NCBI RefSeq assembly: GCF_022346885.1
Contig: NZ_JAKRNK010000006.1
Span: 280,404 to 344,403 of the forward strand
Origin: Paenibacillus sp. ACRRX
GTDB lineage: Bacteria; Bacillota; Bacilli; Paenibacillales; Paenibacillaceae
Direction of reading: 5' to 3'
DNA length: 64,000 nt
The translations under genes and the position numbers were made by a program. The notes under the pieces are model-generated. The model ran no database searches and had not been told where the DNA came from. It worked only from the letters and a program-made list of their open reading frames with translations. Of the stretch, positions 1 to 7,607 are shown piece after piece (positions within the stretch are counted from its first letter, which is position 1; each line of letters opens with the position of its first letter).

Positions 1-1906
1 TAAATTTGAGAAGTTCATTAGTGATCGAGACATCGGTGAACATTTTTTTGAACGGCTGAGCATTGATAACGGCAAAATAATCATTATAGCCTGGATATTT
101 CTCGTAAAATTTTCCACCTACAGAGTTTGTCATCAGATACACGGTACCCTGAGGATTGACTACATTACCTTGGGGATCTTTAATTACGTTTTTAATAGGC
201 TTATCGTTCAGCATTTGATAAGATCTCATATACATATGGTCATGTGCTTCGAACACAATATCTATGCCCATCTCATCGAATACAGGTATCAAGTACTTCT
301 TATAGAATTGGATGCGGCTATCTTCCCACTGCCCCGCATTGTCGCCTGAGGAATACGGACCTTTATGAAAGGATACGAATTTCCACTTCTTATCGGTTTT
401 TGCAACTTGATTCCTCATCCAATCCAACTGGGCATTGAATTCAGGATCTACCCAATCCAGTTCACCTTTTTTATTGAGTGCTCCCTCGAACTGGGAGTTA
501 AATTGCATAAAGAGCGCATCCCCATATTCAAAAGCATAAACAGAACCCTCATGAGTGCCTGTAACTACGCTTTTTGGCAAATTAAAATGGTTGTAAAAAT
601 TATTGTTATCTGTCGTTTCATCCCCGTCATAGTCTTTGACTTCATGTCCGCCAAGCACAGGAACAAAAGGAACACGAGCAAATTCATACTGCGGAACGCC
701 TAGAAACCATTGCCATTGGGATTCCAAATCGCCGTTATCCACCAAGTCCCCGGTTAAAATAAAGAACTTCGGATCGCCAATATGATCAATCGCCTTGCGG
801 AATGTATCTTGCCACAGCTCAAATGTAGATTTACTGGAGCCCTGCGAGTCGGAGCCTACAACAAAGCGGAAATCCGCATTATTCACTTGATCGGTAGTAA
901 AAGAACCAATAGGGCCCCATCCATCTGCATCTCCATTGCCAGCACGGTATTTGTATGCCGTAGCCGGCTTGAGCTGATTTGCAATGACCTTATGGCTTGC
1001 AAATTTCTCCTTTTTCTTAGCTGATCGATCACCTTTCACCATGAAAGTCTCAATAATAGTGGAACTTCCGGTATACACAGTCGCTTTAGCTTCTGGGAAT
1101 ACATCATTTACTACTTCTGCGGCTTCAACAACCTGCAGCTTTGTTCCTGATACGTTTTTTGGTGTGTACCATGCAAATGCCAGACTAGTTTTGGGATCTC
1201 CGTTGAATGTCATATTTAACAATTGGGGAATTTTCTGAGAATTTAGTGTTTTGCGCTCGCCGCTGACCACAACATCTCTTATTCTGCTCGAGCCCGTATT
1301 TCCTATCGAGTCACTTCCTGATACTCGTGCATTAGAGTTCACAAGCCAGCGAATATATAATCGATTTTGATCATTGGCTTCGTTTGGAAGCAGAGCATCT
1401 ACTAATGATCCTGTAGCATTGTAGTCAGTTCCTAGTAGAAGCGTACCTTTGTTTACGTCTTTCCAATTAGTTAAATCTGTGCTTATTTGGACCTTGAAAT
1501 CTCTTGGTCCTGAGGAAGAGGATTTCTGTTGTGAGGATAAAGTGATATTTTCCAGGCCTTTTGTTGAGAGGGTGGCAATCCAAGCCTTTTTGTCTTTACC
1601 ATTATCCCAACCTTGATAACGAATGCTTTTTTCGCTTTCTTCAAAAGTAAAGCCCTGTCTGTTACTTCCCCCAACCTCTTGTACGATCGACGAGGAATCT
1701 TTATAAAGGCCTGATGAAGCATTAAACACCCCGGGGTCATTTTTAATGCTCGTAAAATCCCATTTTGCTGCAATTTCAGTACTTGCCACCACTGTCTGTT
1801 CTTCCACCTCGTCAGCAAAAGCCAAATTGGTGAATAACAACATAAACATGACTAACATAGCAACTGCTCGATAACATTTCTTTTGCAAAGCACGATTAAC
1901 CTGCAT
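1..1906 (-). CDS. Secreted purple-acid-phosphatase-like metallophosphoesterase (3' end cut by window)
   Basis: The reading frame is open from an ATG at 1906 to the left edge, about 635 codons. AGAGGG six bases upstream is the ribosome binding site. A signal peptide ends near residue 30 (LAFA-DE). Residues 45-215 form an unrecognised beta-rich domain, 235-330 look like the FN3-like N-domain of purple acid phosphatases, and 345 onward is the calcineurin-like catalytic fold. Metal-site motifs are visible: GSDSQG (about 349), GDLVDNG (385), GGHE (418), SFHKGPY (511) and EAHDH (551). The family normally has GNHE, so the Asn-to-Gly change at motif III is odd. The likely role is extracellular phosphate-ester or nucleotide hydrolysis; the substrate cannot be told. 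It seems monocistronic. Confidence 0.85.
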   Translation of the reverse strand, partial: MQVNRALQKKCYRAVAMLVMFMLLFTNLAFADEVEEQTVVASTEIAAKWDFTSIKNDPGVFNASSGLYKDSSSIVQEVGGSNRQGFTFEESEKSIRYQGWDNGKDKKAWIATLSTKGLENITLSSQQKSSSSGPRDFKVQISTDLTNWKDVNKGTLLLGTDYNATGSLVDALLPNEANDQNRLYIRWLVNSNARVSGSDSIGNTGSSRIRDVVVSGERKTLNSQKIPQLLNMTFNGDPKTSLAFAWYTPKNVSGTKLQVVEAAEVVNDVFPEAKATVYTGSSTIIETFMVKGDRSAKKKEKFASHKVIANQLKPATAYKYRAGNGDADGWGPIGSFTTDQVNNADFRFVVGSDSQGSSKSTFELWQDTFRKAIDHIGDPKFFILTGDLVDNGDLESQWQWFLGVPQYEFARVPFVPVLGGHEVKDYDGDETTDNNNFYNHFNLPKSVVTGTHEGSVYAFEYGDALFMQFNSQFEGALNKKGELDWVDPEFNAQLDWMRNQVAKTDKKWKFVSFHKGPYSSGDNAGQWEDSRIQFYKKYLIPVFDEMGIDIVFEAHDHMYMRSYQMLNDKPIKNVIKDPQGNVVNPQGTVYLMTNSVGGKFYEKYPGYNDYFAVINAQPFKKMFTDVSITNELLKF

Positions 1907-2146
1907 TTCATACCCTCTTTTCTCATAAAATATAAATCTTTATCCAAAGAGATGGTAACACACTATTATGTTATGCCTAAGTTATTTACTTAAACTATAA
2001 ATTTTAAGTTAAAAAACTTGATTTTATGGCTCTTATTAGATTTCTATTATGTTGAAAATCGAATTTCCTGCACTACGAGACATAATTTAAATTGATTCAA
2101 TAATACCCTCGATTTCATTTTGAATATCTACACTCGACTCAGCTTG

Positions 2147-2536
2147 TTATTCTGCATAGATGGAGTGGATGTTTCCTTCTGGATCGGCAAAAAAAGCGGC
2201 TGTATGTCCCCAAGGCATGAGCGTAGGCTCTTTAATTGCAGTGCCGCCATTTGAAATGATTTTCTCATAGGCTAATTGGACCTGTTCAGGCGAATCACAT
2301 GGGAAGCATAGTTCCAAAGCTTGTCCCCTATGCGCTTCGGAATAAGAGTGATGGCCATTCGTATTGGCCCCCATTAATTGTTTGGAGCAAATGGACAGGC
2401 GAACGCCACTATTTTCAAACTCCACGTACTCTTCAGAGTCGACAATAGTTGGGAATCCAAGCACATCCCGATAAAATCGAGTCATTCGGGGAACGTCATT
2501 CGTTAACAACGTAAGTACGGTTACTTGAGGTTTCAT
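2147..2536 (-). CDS. VOC (glyoxalase/bleomycin-resistance fold) protein
   Basis: The 129-residue protein has the length and layout of a single-domain vicinal-oxygen-chelate protein with two beta-alpha-beta-beta-beta modules. The first contains FYRDVLGF and the second DPEGNIHSIY near the C-terminus, a typical closing motif. Start ATG at 2536 is preceded by AAAGGAAG. Members bind a metal and either catalyse lyase or dioxygenase steps or sequester drugs. The substrate cannot be inferred here and no partner gene is adjacent. A cytoplasmic location is expected because there is no signal peptide. Confidence 0.85.
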   Translation of the reverse strand: MKPQVTVLTLLTNDVPRMTRFYRDVLGFPTIVDSEEYVEFENSGVRLSICSKQLMGANTNGHHSYSEAHRGQALELCFPCDSPEQVQLAYEKIISNGGTAIKEPTLMPWGHTAAFFADPEGNIHSIYAE

Positions 2537-2790
2537 ATATAAAACTTCCTTTACGGATTTTTTTAGACATGAAGCTAGATTACAGAATATCAGTCTTTAA
2601 CCTGTATTGAGATCCTCTAGGAACTATTTGTAGACCCCTACAGTCGAAAGCAATCTATTGCTAGTAAGTCATTACGTTATAGGACACTTAAATTTCATTA
2701 GTTTGCTAACTACTTCATACTAAAGCTAACCTTGGTTATTAATGTTCAATATTGTAGCAAGATCAATTATGGTGCTCTCTATCCTTTCAA

Positions 2791-3015
2791 CTATTTATTC
2801 TTCTGCTTTGCAACTTGCATACCGCCGATGATAAGCATGATAACCCCAATTACTGCTAGAATAATCCGAACTAAGAATGGACTCAATGAAAACACAGTTT
2901 CACCTTGCCAGTGCAATCCGAACAACCTTTCATTCAGGCCCACAATCGCCAATAATGGCTTAAGAAACAAACTCAGCGCTAATAATACTATCCCCCAAAT
3001 AATATTGCTATTCAT
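2791..3015 (-). CDS. Small two-helix membrane protein, function unknown
   Basis: This 74-residue protein has two hydrophobic helices (about 5-26 and 44-65) joined by a loop with HWQGE, and a short basic tail. AGAGG lies about 11 bases before the ATG. The plus strand over the same bases also carries an open frame of 97 codons, but its composition is not protein-like, whereas the minus frame shows clean membrane topology. I recognise no family. The neighbours give no clue. Confidence 0.55.
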   Translation of the reverse strand: MNSNIIWGIVLLALSLFLKPLLAIVGLNERLFGLHWQGETVFSLSPFLVRIILAVIGVIMLIIGGMQVAKQKNK

Positions 3016-3427
3016 TGAGTCATAACCTCTTTTCCAATTTAGATAAATGAAGATTAGTTCAAAATAAAACGATCTATCATTGCCTTATTAGAATTTTATC
3101 CGATAATGTTATTATTTGGATACTTATCAAGTCTCGTGCAATAATAGAAGAATGTCGACCTAGCTGAAGCCCAATTTTGCGGCAGTACCAACCCAATCAA
3201 TGCAGCACTTCTAGTTGTCCTCGTTCAATTATGTAAAGCTCATGGTGGGTTCTCCTGTAAATGATGGTTGTGTGGTAACTTCCATTTTACACGACTCCAT
3301 CCATAGGCTTCTTTGTGATTTTAGCTGTCGCACTTCATATTACAAGTTCGTCATAAAATAAAATTTTTATGTGATTTGGTGTACAATATACATAGAATTA
3401 TTTTATAGATTAGCTGGAGGTGATCAT

Positions 3428-3661
3428 ATGAATTTACTTAATATCTCATTTGTGATATTGATAATAGTAGGATTATTATTCGCCGCTTATGGTTTACATA
3501 AAAAATCTCAATTATCAATATTCTTTGGTGGGATGGCTTTCTTAGCACCAGTTTTTCATTTCATTGGTTGGACTCCTGTTTTACCTTTCGTTGCTCCGAT
3601 TGCATTGGTAATTTCATATTTTGGGATGAAAAAGGTAAACCCGCTTAGACAGACTCTTTAA
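3428..3661 (+). CDS. Small hydrophobic membrane protein, function unknown
   Basis: The frame extends upstream to 3371, but the ATG at 3428 follows a near-perfect GGAGGTGAT, so a 77-residue product is preferred. It has two to three hydrophobic helices (roughly 3-21, 30-47, 50-66) with short basic links and no motif I recognise. A hairpin with a T-run begins within the last codons, so the gene is a single short transcript. No function is proposed. Confidence 0.65.
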   Translation: MNLLNISFVILIIVGLLFAAYGLHKKSQLSIFFGGMAFLAPVFHFIGWTPVLPFVAPIALVISYFGMKKVNPLRQTL

Positions 3662-3675
3662 AGGGTCTTTTTTTA
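3651..3675 (+). terminator. Intrinsic terminator overlapping the stop codon of the small membrane gene
   Basis: AGACTC and GGGTCT pair around a TTTAAA loop and are followed by a run of seven T. The left arm lies inside the last codons of the gene ending at 3661. Confidence 0.7.
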
Positions 3676-3860
3676 TGCACACCTTAACACTTCAACTGTT
3701 CTATAATTTGACTTCTGACACGATGAAATAAGCATTTGCTCTACTCGTTTTATCAAACGCTAAGTATAACCAACGAAACCAATAAGGCCGTTATCCAAAT
3801 ATTTTGTAACAACCCCTTAAGGTTCCCAAACCTAAACATTCCCTCCACTATATTTTACTG

Positions 3861-4241
3861 TTAGGTTCCGTAGCTGCTATTTTCTGTAGGCTCAATACTT
3901 AAATTACTAGGGAGATTGTGCAACCCCCATTTGCACATAGCCTCCAGAATTGGCATCAAAGTTCTGCCCCTTGGAGTTAAAGAATATTCCACCTTAGGAG
4001 GTGTTTGCCGGTATTCTCTCCGGTTGATAATATTGTTTTCTTCTAGCTCCTTCAACTGGGAGCTCAGGACCTTGTGAGTAATGTCTGGAATGCGCCGCTT
4101 GAGCTCACCGTAGCGTATAACCTCTTGGTTGATTAGTTGATACATGATTTTCATTTTCCATTTGCCTCCAATCATGGTTAAAGTATAGTCAAACGGAGTC
4201 AGGCTATTTTGTTTTTCCGTAGATTCGTTCTGTTTCATCAT
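3861..4241 (-). CDS. HxlR-family winged-helix transcriptional regulator
   Basis: HxlR proteins are small MarR-like winged-helix dimers, often redox- or aldehyde-responsive. The 126-residue frame contains the family core: TMIGGKWKMKIMYQL, GELKRRIPDITHKVLSSQLKELE and a wing with SLTPRGRTL. The frame extends upstream to 4289, but that extension runs through a palindromic operator (4269-4292). The ATG at 4241, with AAGGGA upstream, gives the usual family length. It is divergent to the flavin reductase at 4405, a common arrangement in which HxlR controls its neighbour. No cysteine lies in the usual N-terminal sensor position, so thiol sensing is not indicated. Confidence 0.88.
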   Translation of the reverse strand: MMKQNESTEKQNSLTPFDYTLTMIGGKWKMKIMYQLINQEVIRYGELKRRIPDITHKVLSSQLKELEENNIINRREYRQTPPKVEYSLTPRGRTLMPILEAMCKWGLHNLPSNLSIEPTENSSYGT

Positions 4242-4268
4242 CTCATTGGGTTCCCTTCCCTTAAAGTA

Positions 4269-4292
4269 AGTACACACTTTAAAGTGCATACT
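4269..4292. promoter_or_regulatory. Palindromic operator, probably for the adjacent HxlR regulator
   Basis: A 24-bp inverted repeat centred at 4280/4281 reads AGTA-nn-CACTTT / AAAGTG-nn-TACT, with 10 of 12 pairs matching. It lies between the divergent HxlR gene and the flavin reductase. Palindromes with an ACTTT-AAAGT core are typical of HxlR-family sites. Binding by this protein is inferred. Confidence 0.7.
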
Positions 4293-4404
4293 ATTTTTTT
4301 GAAAATATGTGTTAGTATGAGTTCCAAGTGCAAGCAGAACTTCTCTCTGGTTAACAGTTTAAACCGAAACTGCCACCGCAAAAAGTAATGAAAGGATAAT
4401 AATT

Positions 4405-5037
4405 ATGCCAAGCTATGATGCAATCGAGTTTAATATGAGCGATTTAAGTGAGCATGAAATGTATAAATTGATGATCGGTTCAGTTGTACCGAGACCCATT
4501 GCGTGGGTTTCGTCCAAAAGCAAAGAAGGCGTATTAAATTTGGCACCCTTTAGTTTTTTTACTGTTGCTTCCCGTAACCCACCAACACTGCTGATTTCCA
4601 TCGGCCCGGGCGTAGGCGAACGAGACGGTACGGTCAAGGATACACTGACCAATATTCGTGAGCTCGGAGAGTATGTTATTAATATGGTTTCCGAGCCACT
4701 AGGCGAAGCGATGCAGCGTTCCTCCGCTAATGTAGCACCTTCAAAGAATGAGTTTGAACTTGCAGGAGTCACGCCCAAGCCCTGTAAGTATGTCAATGTA
4801 CCAGCTGTACTTGAAGCCCCGATCGCTTTCGAGCTAAAACTCGATCGAATTATACCCGTCGGCGGAGATCATCTAGTTCTTGGAATCATAGAGCATGTGC
4901 AAATGGACCCCGCTTCGTATGCAGGAAATTTTAAAACAGCAGTGGATAAATGGAAGCCATTGGCAAGCTTAGCCGGTGACTATGCCGGACTGACAACTAC
5001 ATTTTCACTTATACATGTAGCTGATAAAAATATTTAG
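4405..5037 (+). CDS. Flavin reductase family protein (FMN-binding split barrel)
   Basis: The 210-residue protein matches the flavin-reductase-like split barrel: PRPIAWVSSKSKEGVLNLAP near residue 30, FFTVASRNPPTLLISIG near 50, and KDTLTNIRELGEYVINMVSE near 75-95. These segments form the FMN phosphate and isoalloxazine site. Such enzymes reduce FMN/FAD with NAD(P)H or act on small flavin-dependent substrates; the electron acceptor is unknown. AAAGG precedes the ATG. The divergent HxlR gene and shared operator suggest induction by reactive electrophiles or oxidants, which is inference. Confidence 0.88.
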   Translation: MPSYDAIEFNMSDLSEHEMYKLMIGSVVPRPIAWVSSKSKEGVLNLAPFSFFTVASRNPPTLLISIGPGVGERDGTVKDTLTNIRELGEYVINMVSEPLGEAMQRSSANVAPSKNEFELAGVTPKPCKYVNVPAVLEAPIAFELKLDRIIPVGGDHLVLGIIEHVQMDPASYAGNFKTAVDKWKPLASLAGDYAGLTTTFSLIHVADKNI

Positions 5038-5089
5038 CGGAGCAGATGTCATCTCCGTCATGACAAATCTTTCTCCATTCCAATTTTCT

Positions 5090-5230
5090 CAATGTTTATG
5101 TCAAGACCAACTCTTTCAAGGATACTTTTCCCTTCAAGAACACCGAATTGAAGAACCGGCCATTAGCCGATTTCACTACAGCGTGTCCACAGATCAGGTT
5201 GTTTTCACTTATCGTAATCATATCGTATAA
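5090..5230 (+). pseudogene. Short coding remnant, possibly from an IS91-type transposase
   Basis: An open 46-codon run contains EEPAISRFHY and VVFTYRNH and lacks a start codon and ribosome binding site. The pattern (R-P-A-I-S-R then V-x-F-x-Y) resembles the segment after the catalytic tyrosines in IS91-like transposases. The frame ends in TAA, and more residues continue in a shifted frame. The identification is tentative. Confidence 0.25.
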
Positions 5231-5301
5231 ATGCGGGTTTCGCGAGATAGCACGAGCTGGCTGTATTCCATTCACCATACCTCTAAACGAGGAGAGGAAA
5301 G

Positions 5302-5853
5302 ATGGATGTGTTATTTAAAAACAAAAAAAGAGTAGCAATCGCTTCATGCATAACAGCAATAACTCTTTTGGGAGCCGCAATTCCCGTAAGTGCAGCGGAT
5401 ACGCCAAGCAATACTATACCAACTGTTTCTTATGGAAATACTACTTGGACAGAGATACGCCTCTACCAGTAGTTGTTGTTCCAAACACATGGAATCAATT
5501 TGCTTAAGATTTTCGTTAAGATTCTTGGGATAAGGATACATTTGTAGCATTGAATGCATCCGCTGGTGTGTCTCTTGCAACTACTTGTACCTCTCAATAC
5601 ACGATTAGTGGAAGCACTGAATATAACTTCGCATTAATAGCTAAGGCTACTATAAGTGGTAATTGGGGGCAAAGCTGGGGGAAAACCCTCTACTGTAACT
5701 TACACTGCAGAAAAGGGATTCACTTATGAGCTTTGGAGCGCTAATAAAATCAAAAGAACATATTAGTCGTATCCTCGAGAGGGTAAAACAGGACTGGCTG
5801 CGCAGAGCAACGGCAGTAATGGAACTTATAAATGGTTCTTCCGATATAAATAA
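5302..5853 (+). pseudogene. Decayed gene for a small secreted protein
   Basis: An ATG at 5302 with GGAGAGGAAAG upstream opens a convincing Sec signal peptide (KKKRVAIASCITAITLLGAA, then VSAAD). The frame stops at codon 55 (TAG). Protein-like sequence continues in other frames: SAGVSLATTCTSQYTISGS and ATISGNWGQSWGK, a shift near 5675-5690, then TYTAEKGFTYELWSANK, and a natural-looking end GTYKWFFRYK-stop at 5853. At least two frameshifts plus a stop are needed to reconnect it. The intact ancestor would have been about 180 residues, exported, beta-rich, of unknown function. Confidence 0.6.
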
Positions 5854-5854
5854 A

Positions 5855-5898
5855 TGATATAATAACCGTTGATAGAACAATCAACGGTTATTATATCA
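5855..5898. terminator. Perfect 19-bp inverted repeat (terminator-like, no T-run)
   Basis: Arms 5855-5873 and 5880-5898 are exact reverse complements around a six-base loop. The hairpin starts one base after the decayed gene's stop at 5853 and ends seven bases before the ribosome binding site of the next gene. It has no U tract on either side, so it may act as a processing or stabilising structure. Confidence 0.55.
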
Positions 5899-5918
5899 TC
5901 CATTAAGGAGTGGTATAA

Positions 5919-6749
5919 ATATTCGAATTTAGAAAAAGTCACGTAACAGTCATTTTTTTTATTTTTATAGTTATTATGAGCAGCTGCAGTTCAAAAAATG
6001 AGACAATTCCCACTAAAGTTGACTCACCTAATATTTCTCAATCACAGCTAGATAAAAGTGATGCTGATTTAGTACCCAAACTAGAACGTAATAATAAAAA
6101 TCAAGTTTCTTATCTCTTTTTTAATGAAGCGGATGTGACTAAAACTATTTTTTTATCCTTCTATGCCAATTACGATAGACGGACAATAGCTAAGGTGGAG
6201 CTTTTACAAGACAATAAAACAGTAGTGAGTAATGTTAAACTTCATGATAAAAAGATCACGAATAATGGAAAATTCACAATTTCACTATCTAAATATATCC
6301 CGCAATTTAATAAAATTAAATTTTTTGACGAAAATGATGCTCTTATTTTTACACTTCAAACAGGTCAATACTTTCTCGAAAAAATAAATATTAATAATAA
6401 AAATAATGAAGATTCATGGTTTTTAGATTCCTACAACACCTTAGAAGATGCTGGTAGATTCAAAATAAATGCGAAGATCAAGAAAAAGGGGCAAAACAAG
6501 TACAGCTATAAAATATTATTACCAAAAAAAATAAAAGATCAAAATATTTTGAAGCAAGAAGACAAATCGTCAATTAAAGATAATAATTTTAGTTTTAATT
6601 ACGAAAGCCAAATTGACTTAAAACAATTTGGAAATTATGAAAGCATATCTTATGATATGTCTGTTATTCAAAGTGATATTTATGGAGGTCAGTCCTTAAT
6701 AATGTCTGTGAATATTCCTTTATCAAAAACTAATATAATTAACAATTAA
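5919..6749 (+). CDS. Lipoprotein of unknown function, apparent AUA start
   Basis: The first ATG in frame (5976) would begin inside the lipobox and leave no signal peptide. Reading from the in-frame ATA at 5919, eight bases after AAGGAG (5905-5910), gives FEFRKSHVTVIFFIFIVIM followed by SSC. This is a textbook lipoprotein signal with the lipid-accepting Cys at residue 23. The mature part (about 250 residues) is lysine- and asparagine-rich, probably beta-structured, and matches no family I know. It is more AT-rich than its surroundings, which suggests transfer. Either AUA is used as a start or an ATG has mutated; a TAA at 5916 rules out anything further upstream. Confidence 0.65.
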   Translation: MFEFRKSHVTVIFFIFIVIMSSCSSKNETIPTKVDSPNISQSQLDKSDADLVPKLERNNKNQVSYLFFNEADVTKTIFLSFYANYDRRTIAKVELLQDNKTVVSNVKLHDKKITNNGKFTISLSKYIPQFNKIKFFDENDALIFTLQTGQYFLEKININNKNNEDSWFLDSYNTLEDAGRFKINAKIKKKGQNKYSYKILLPKKIKDQNILKQEDKSSIKDNNFSFNYESQIDLKQFGNYESISYDMSVIQSDIYGGQSLIMSVNIPLSKTNIINN

Positions 6750-6963
6750 AATACGGAATATGATTTTTAGACCCATTCTAGTGGCTTCCAAGTAAACCAC
6801 CTGATGTTCTTACGTTTATGATTTATCCTTGTGCCTAAATCAATTATGAAACTAGCTTGTCCCCTCGCCTATTAAGTTTTTTGTAGACTACTATTTGATT
6901 ATCAAAAACATTATGGGACTGCCTTGACGGCCTCTATTTCAGTGGTCACGAAAAAAAGATGGA

Positions 6964-7008
6964 GCATTATCAGCGGACATTCCTATACAGAACGTCCGCT
7001 GATAATGC
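6964..7008 (+). terminator. 15-bp perfect hairpin in a 490-base gap
   Basis: Arms 6964-6978 and 6994-7008 pair perfectly around a 15-base loop and are followed by CTTTCTTT. It lies 215 bases after the lipoprotein gene. The rest of 6750-7238 shows no gene. Confidence 0.45.
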
Positions 7009-7238
7009 CTTTCTTTATAGCCTCCAAAAGGTCAAAAGAGGGGTTAAACTTTCTTAATCGCTTTGAAATCTCTAAAAAGCTAATTTAGCATATACAGCAT
7101 ACCAAGTCACTTACAAGCTTGAGATACACTTCCTCCGCCATGAATTAACTTCATCAAGATAATTTCCTAACTTCCCTCCTTTATCTTCTTTTATCTTGGA
7201 TTGCTGGATCAAGCAAGCAACGCTGTCATGGGACGAAA

Positions 7239-7575
7239 GTGAGTGTCATCAAGAGAAACCGTGAAAAATACTCGGTATCAGCAATGTGTGACGTCCTACG
7301 AATCTCTAAAAGCACATACTATTATGAAGCCACAGAACACAAGTCAGAAGACCATGTTACGAGTCATATCGTTAAAATGTTCAATATGAACCGTAAAGCT
7401 TACGGTACTAGAAATTTAAAAGTTCAACTTCGTTAGCGAGGCATGATCGTATCTAGGCGTTGAATCAGCCGAATCATGCAGCACAAAGGCCTAGTCTCTA
7501 CTTATACAGTAGCTCAATATAAGCCACAAAAGACAACATCTAACTAATCCAAGCAAGCAAACGAACTAAATAACT
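7239..7575 (+). pseudogene. IS3-family transposase OrfB remnant (N-terminal part)
   Basis: From a GTG at 7239 the frame reads as the start of an IS3/IS150-type OrfB, including SKSTYYYE and NRKAYGTRNLKVQLR. It is broken by in-frame TAG (7434) and TGA codons, while GMIVSRR and ISRIMQHKGLVSTYT continue in the same frame. TAA at 7545 ends this run, and a shifted frame gives KQANELN before homology ends near 7575. The DDE catalytic domain is missing. No terminal inverted repeats were found. Confidence 0.75.
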
Positions 7576-7607
7576 ACCAATGGCTAAGCGATGCGTTAAG
7601 AGATCGT

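Noticed and set aside
1483..1818. Minus frame inside the phosphoesterase gene
   Set aside because: It is out of frame with the continuous phosphoesterase reading frame that carries all metal motifs.
2732..3025. Plus-strand frame opposite the small membrane gene at 2791-3015
   Set aside because: Composition is unlike protein, no ribosome binding site, and the minus frame shows clear membrane topology.
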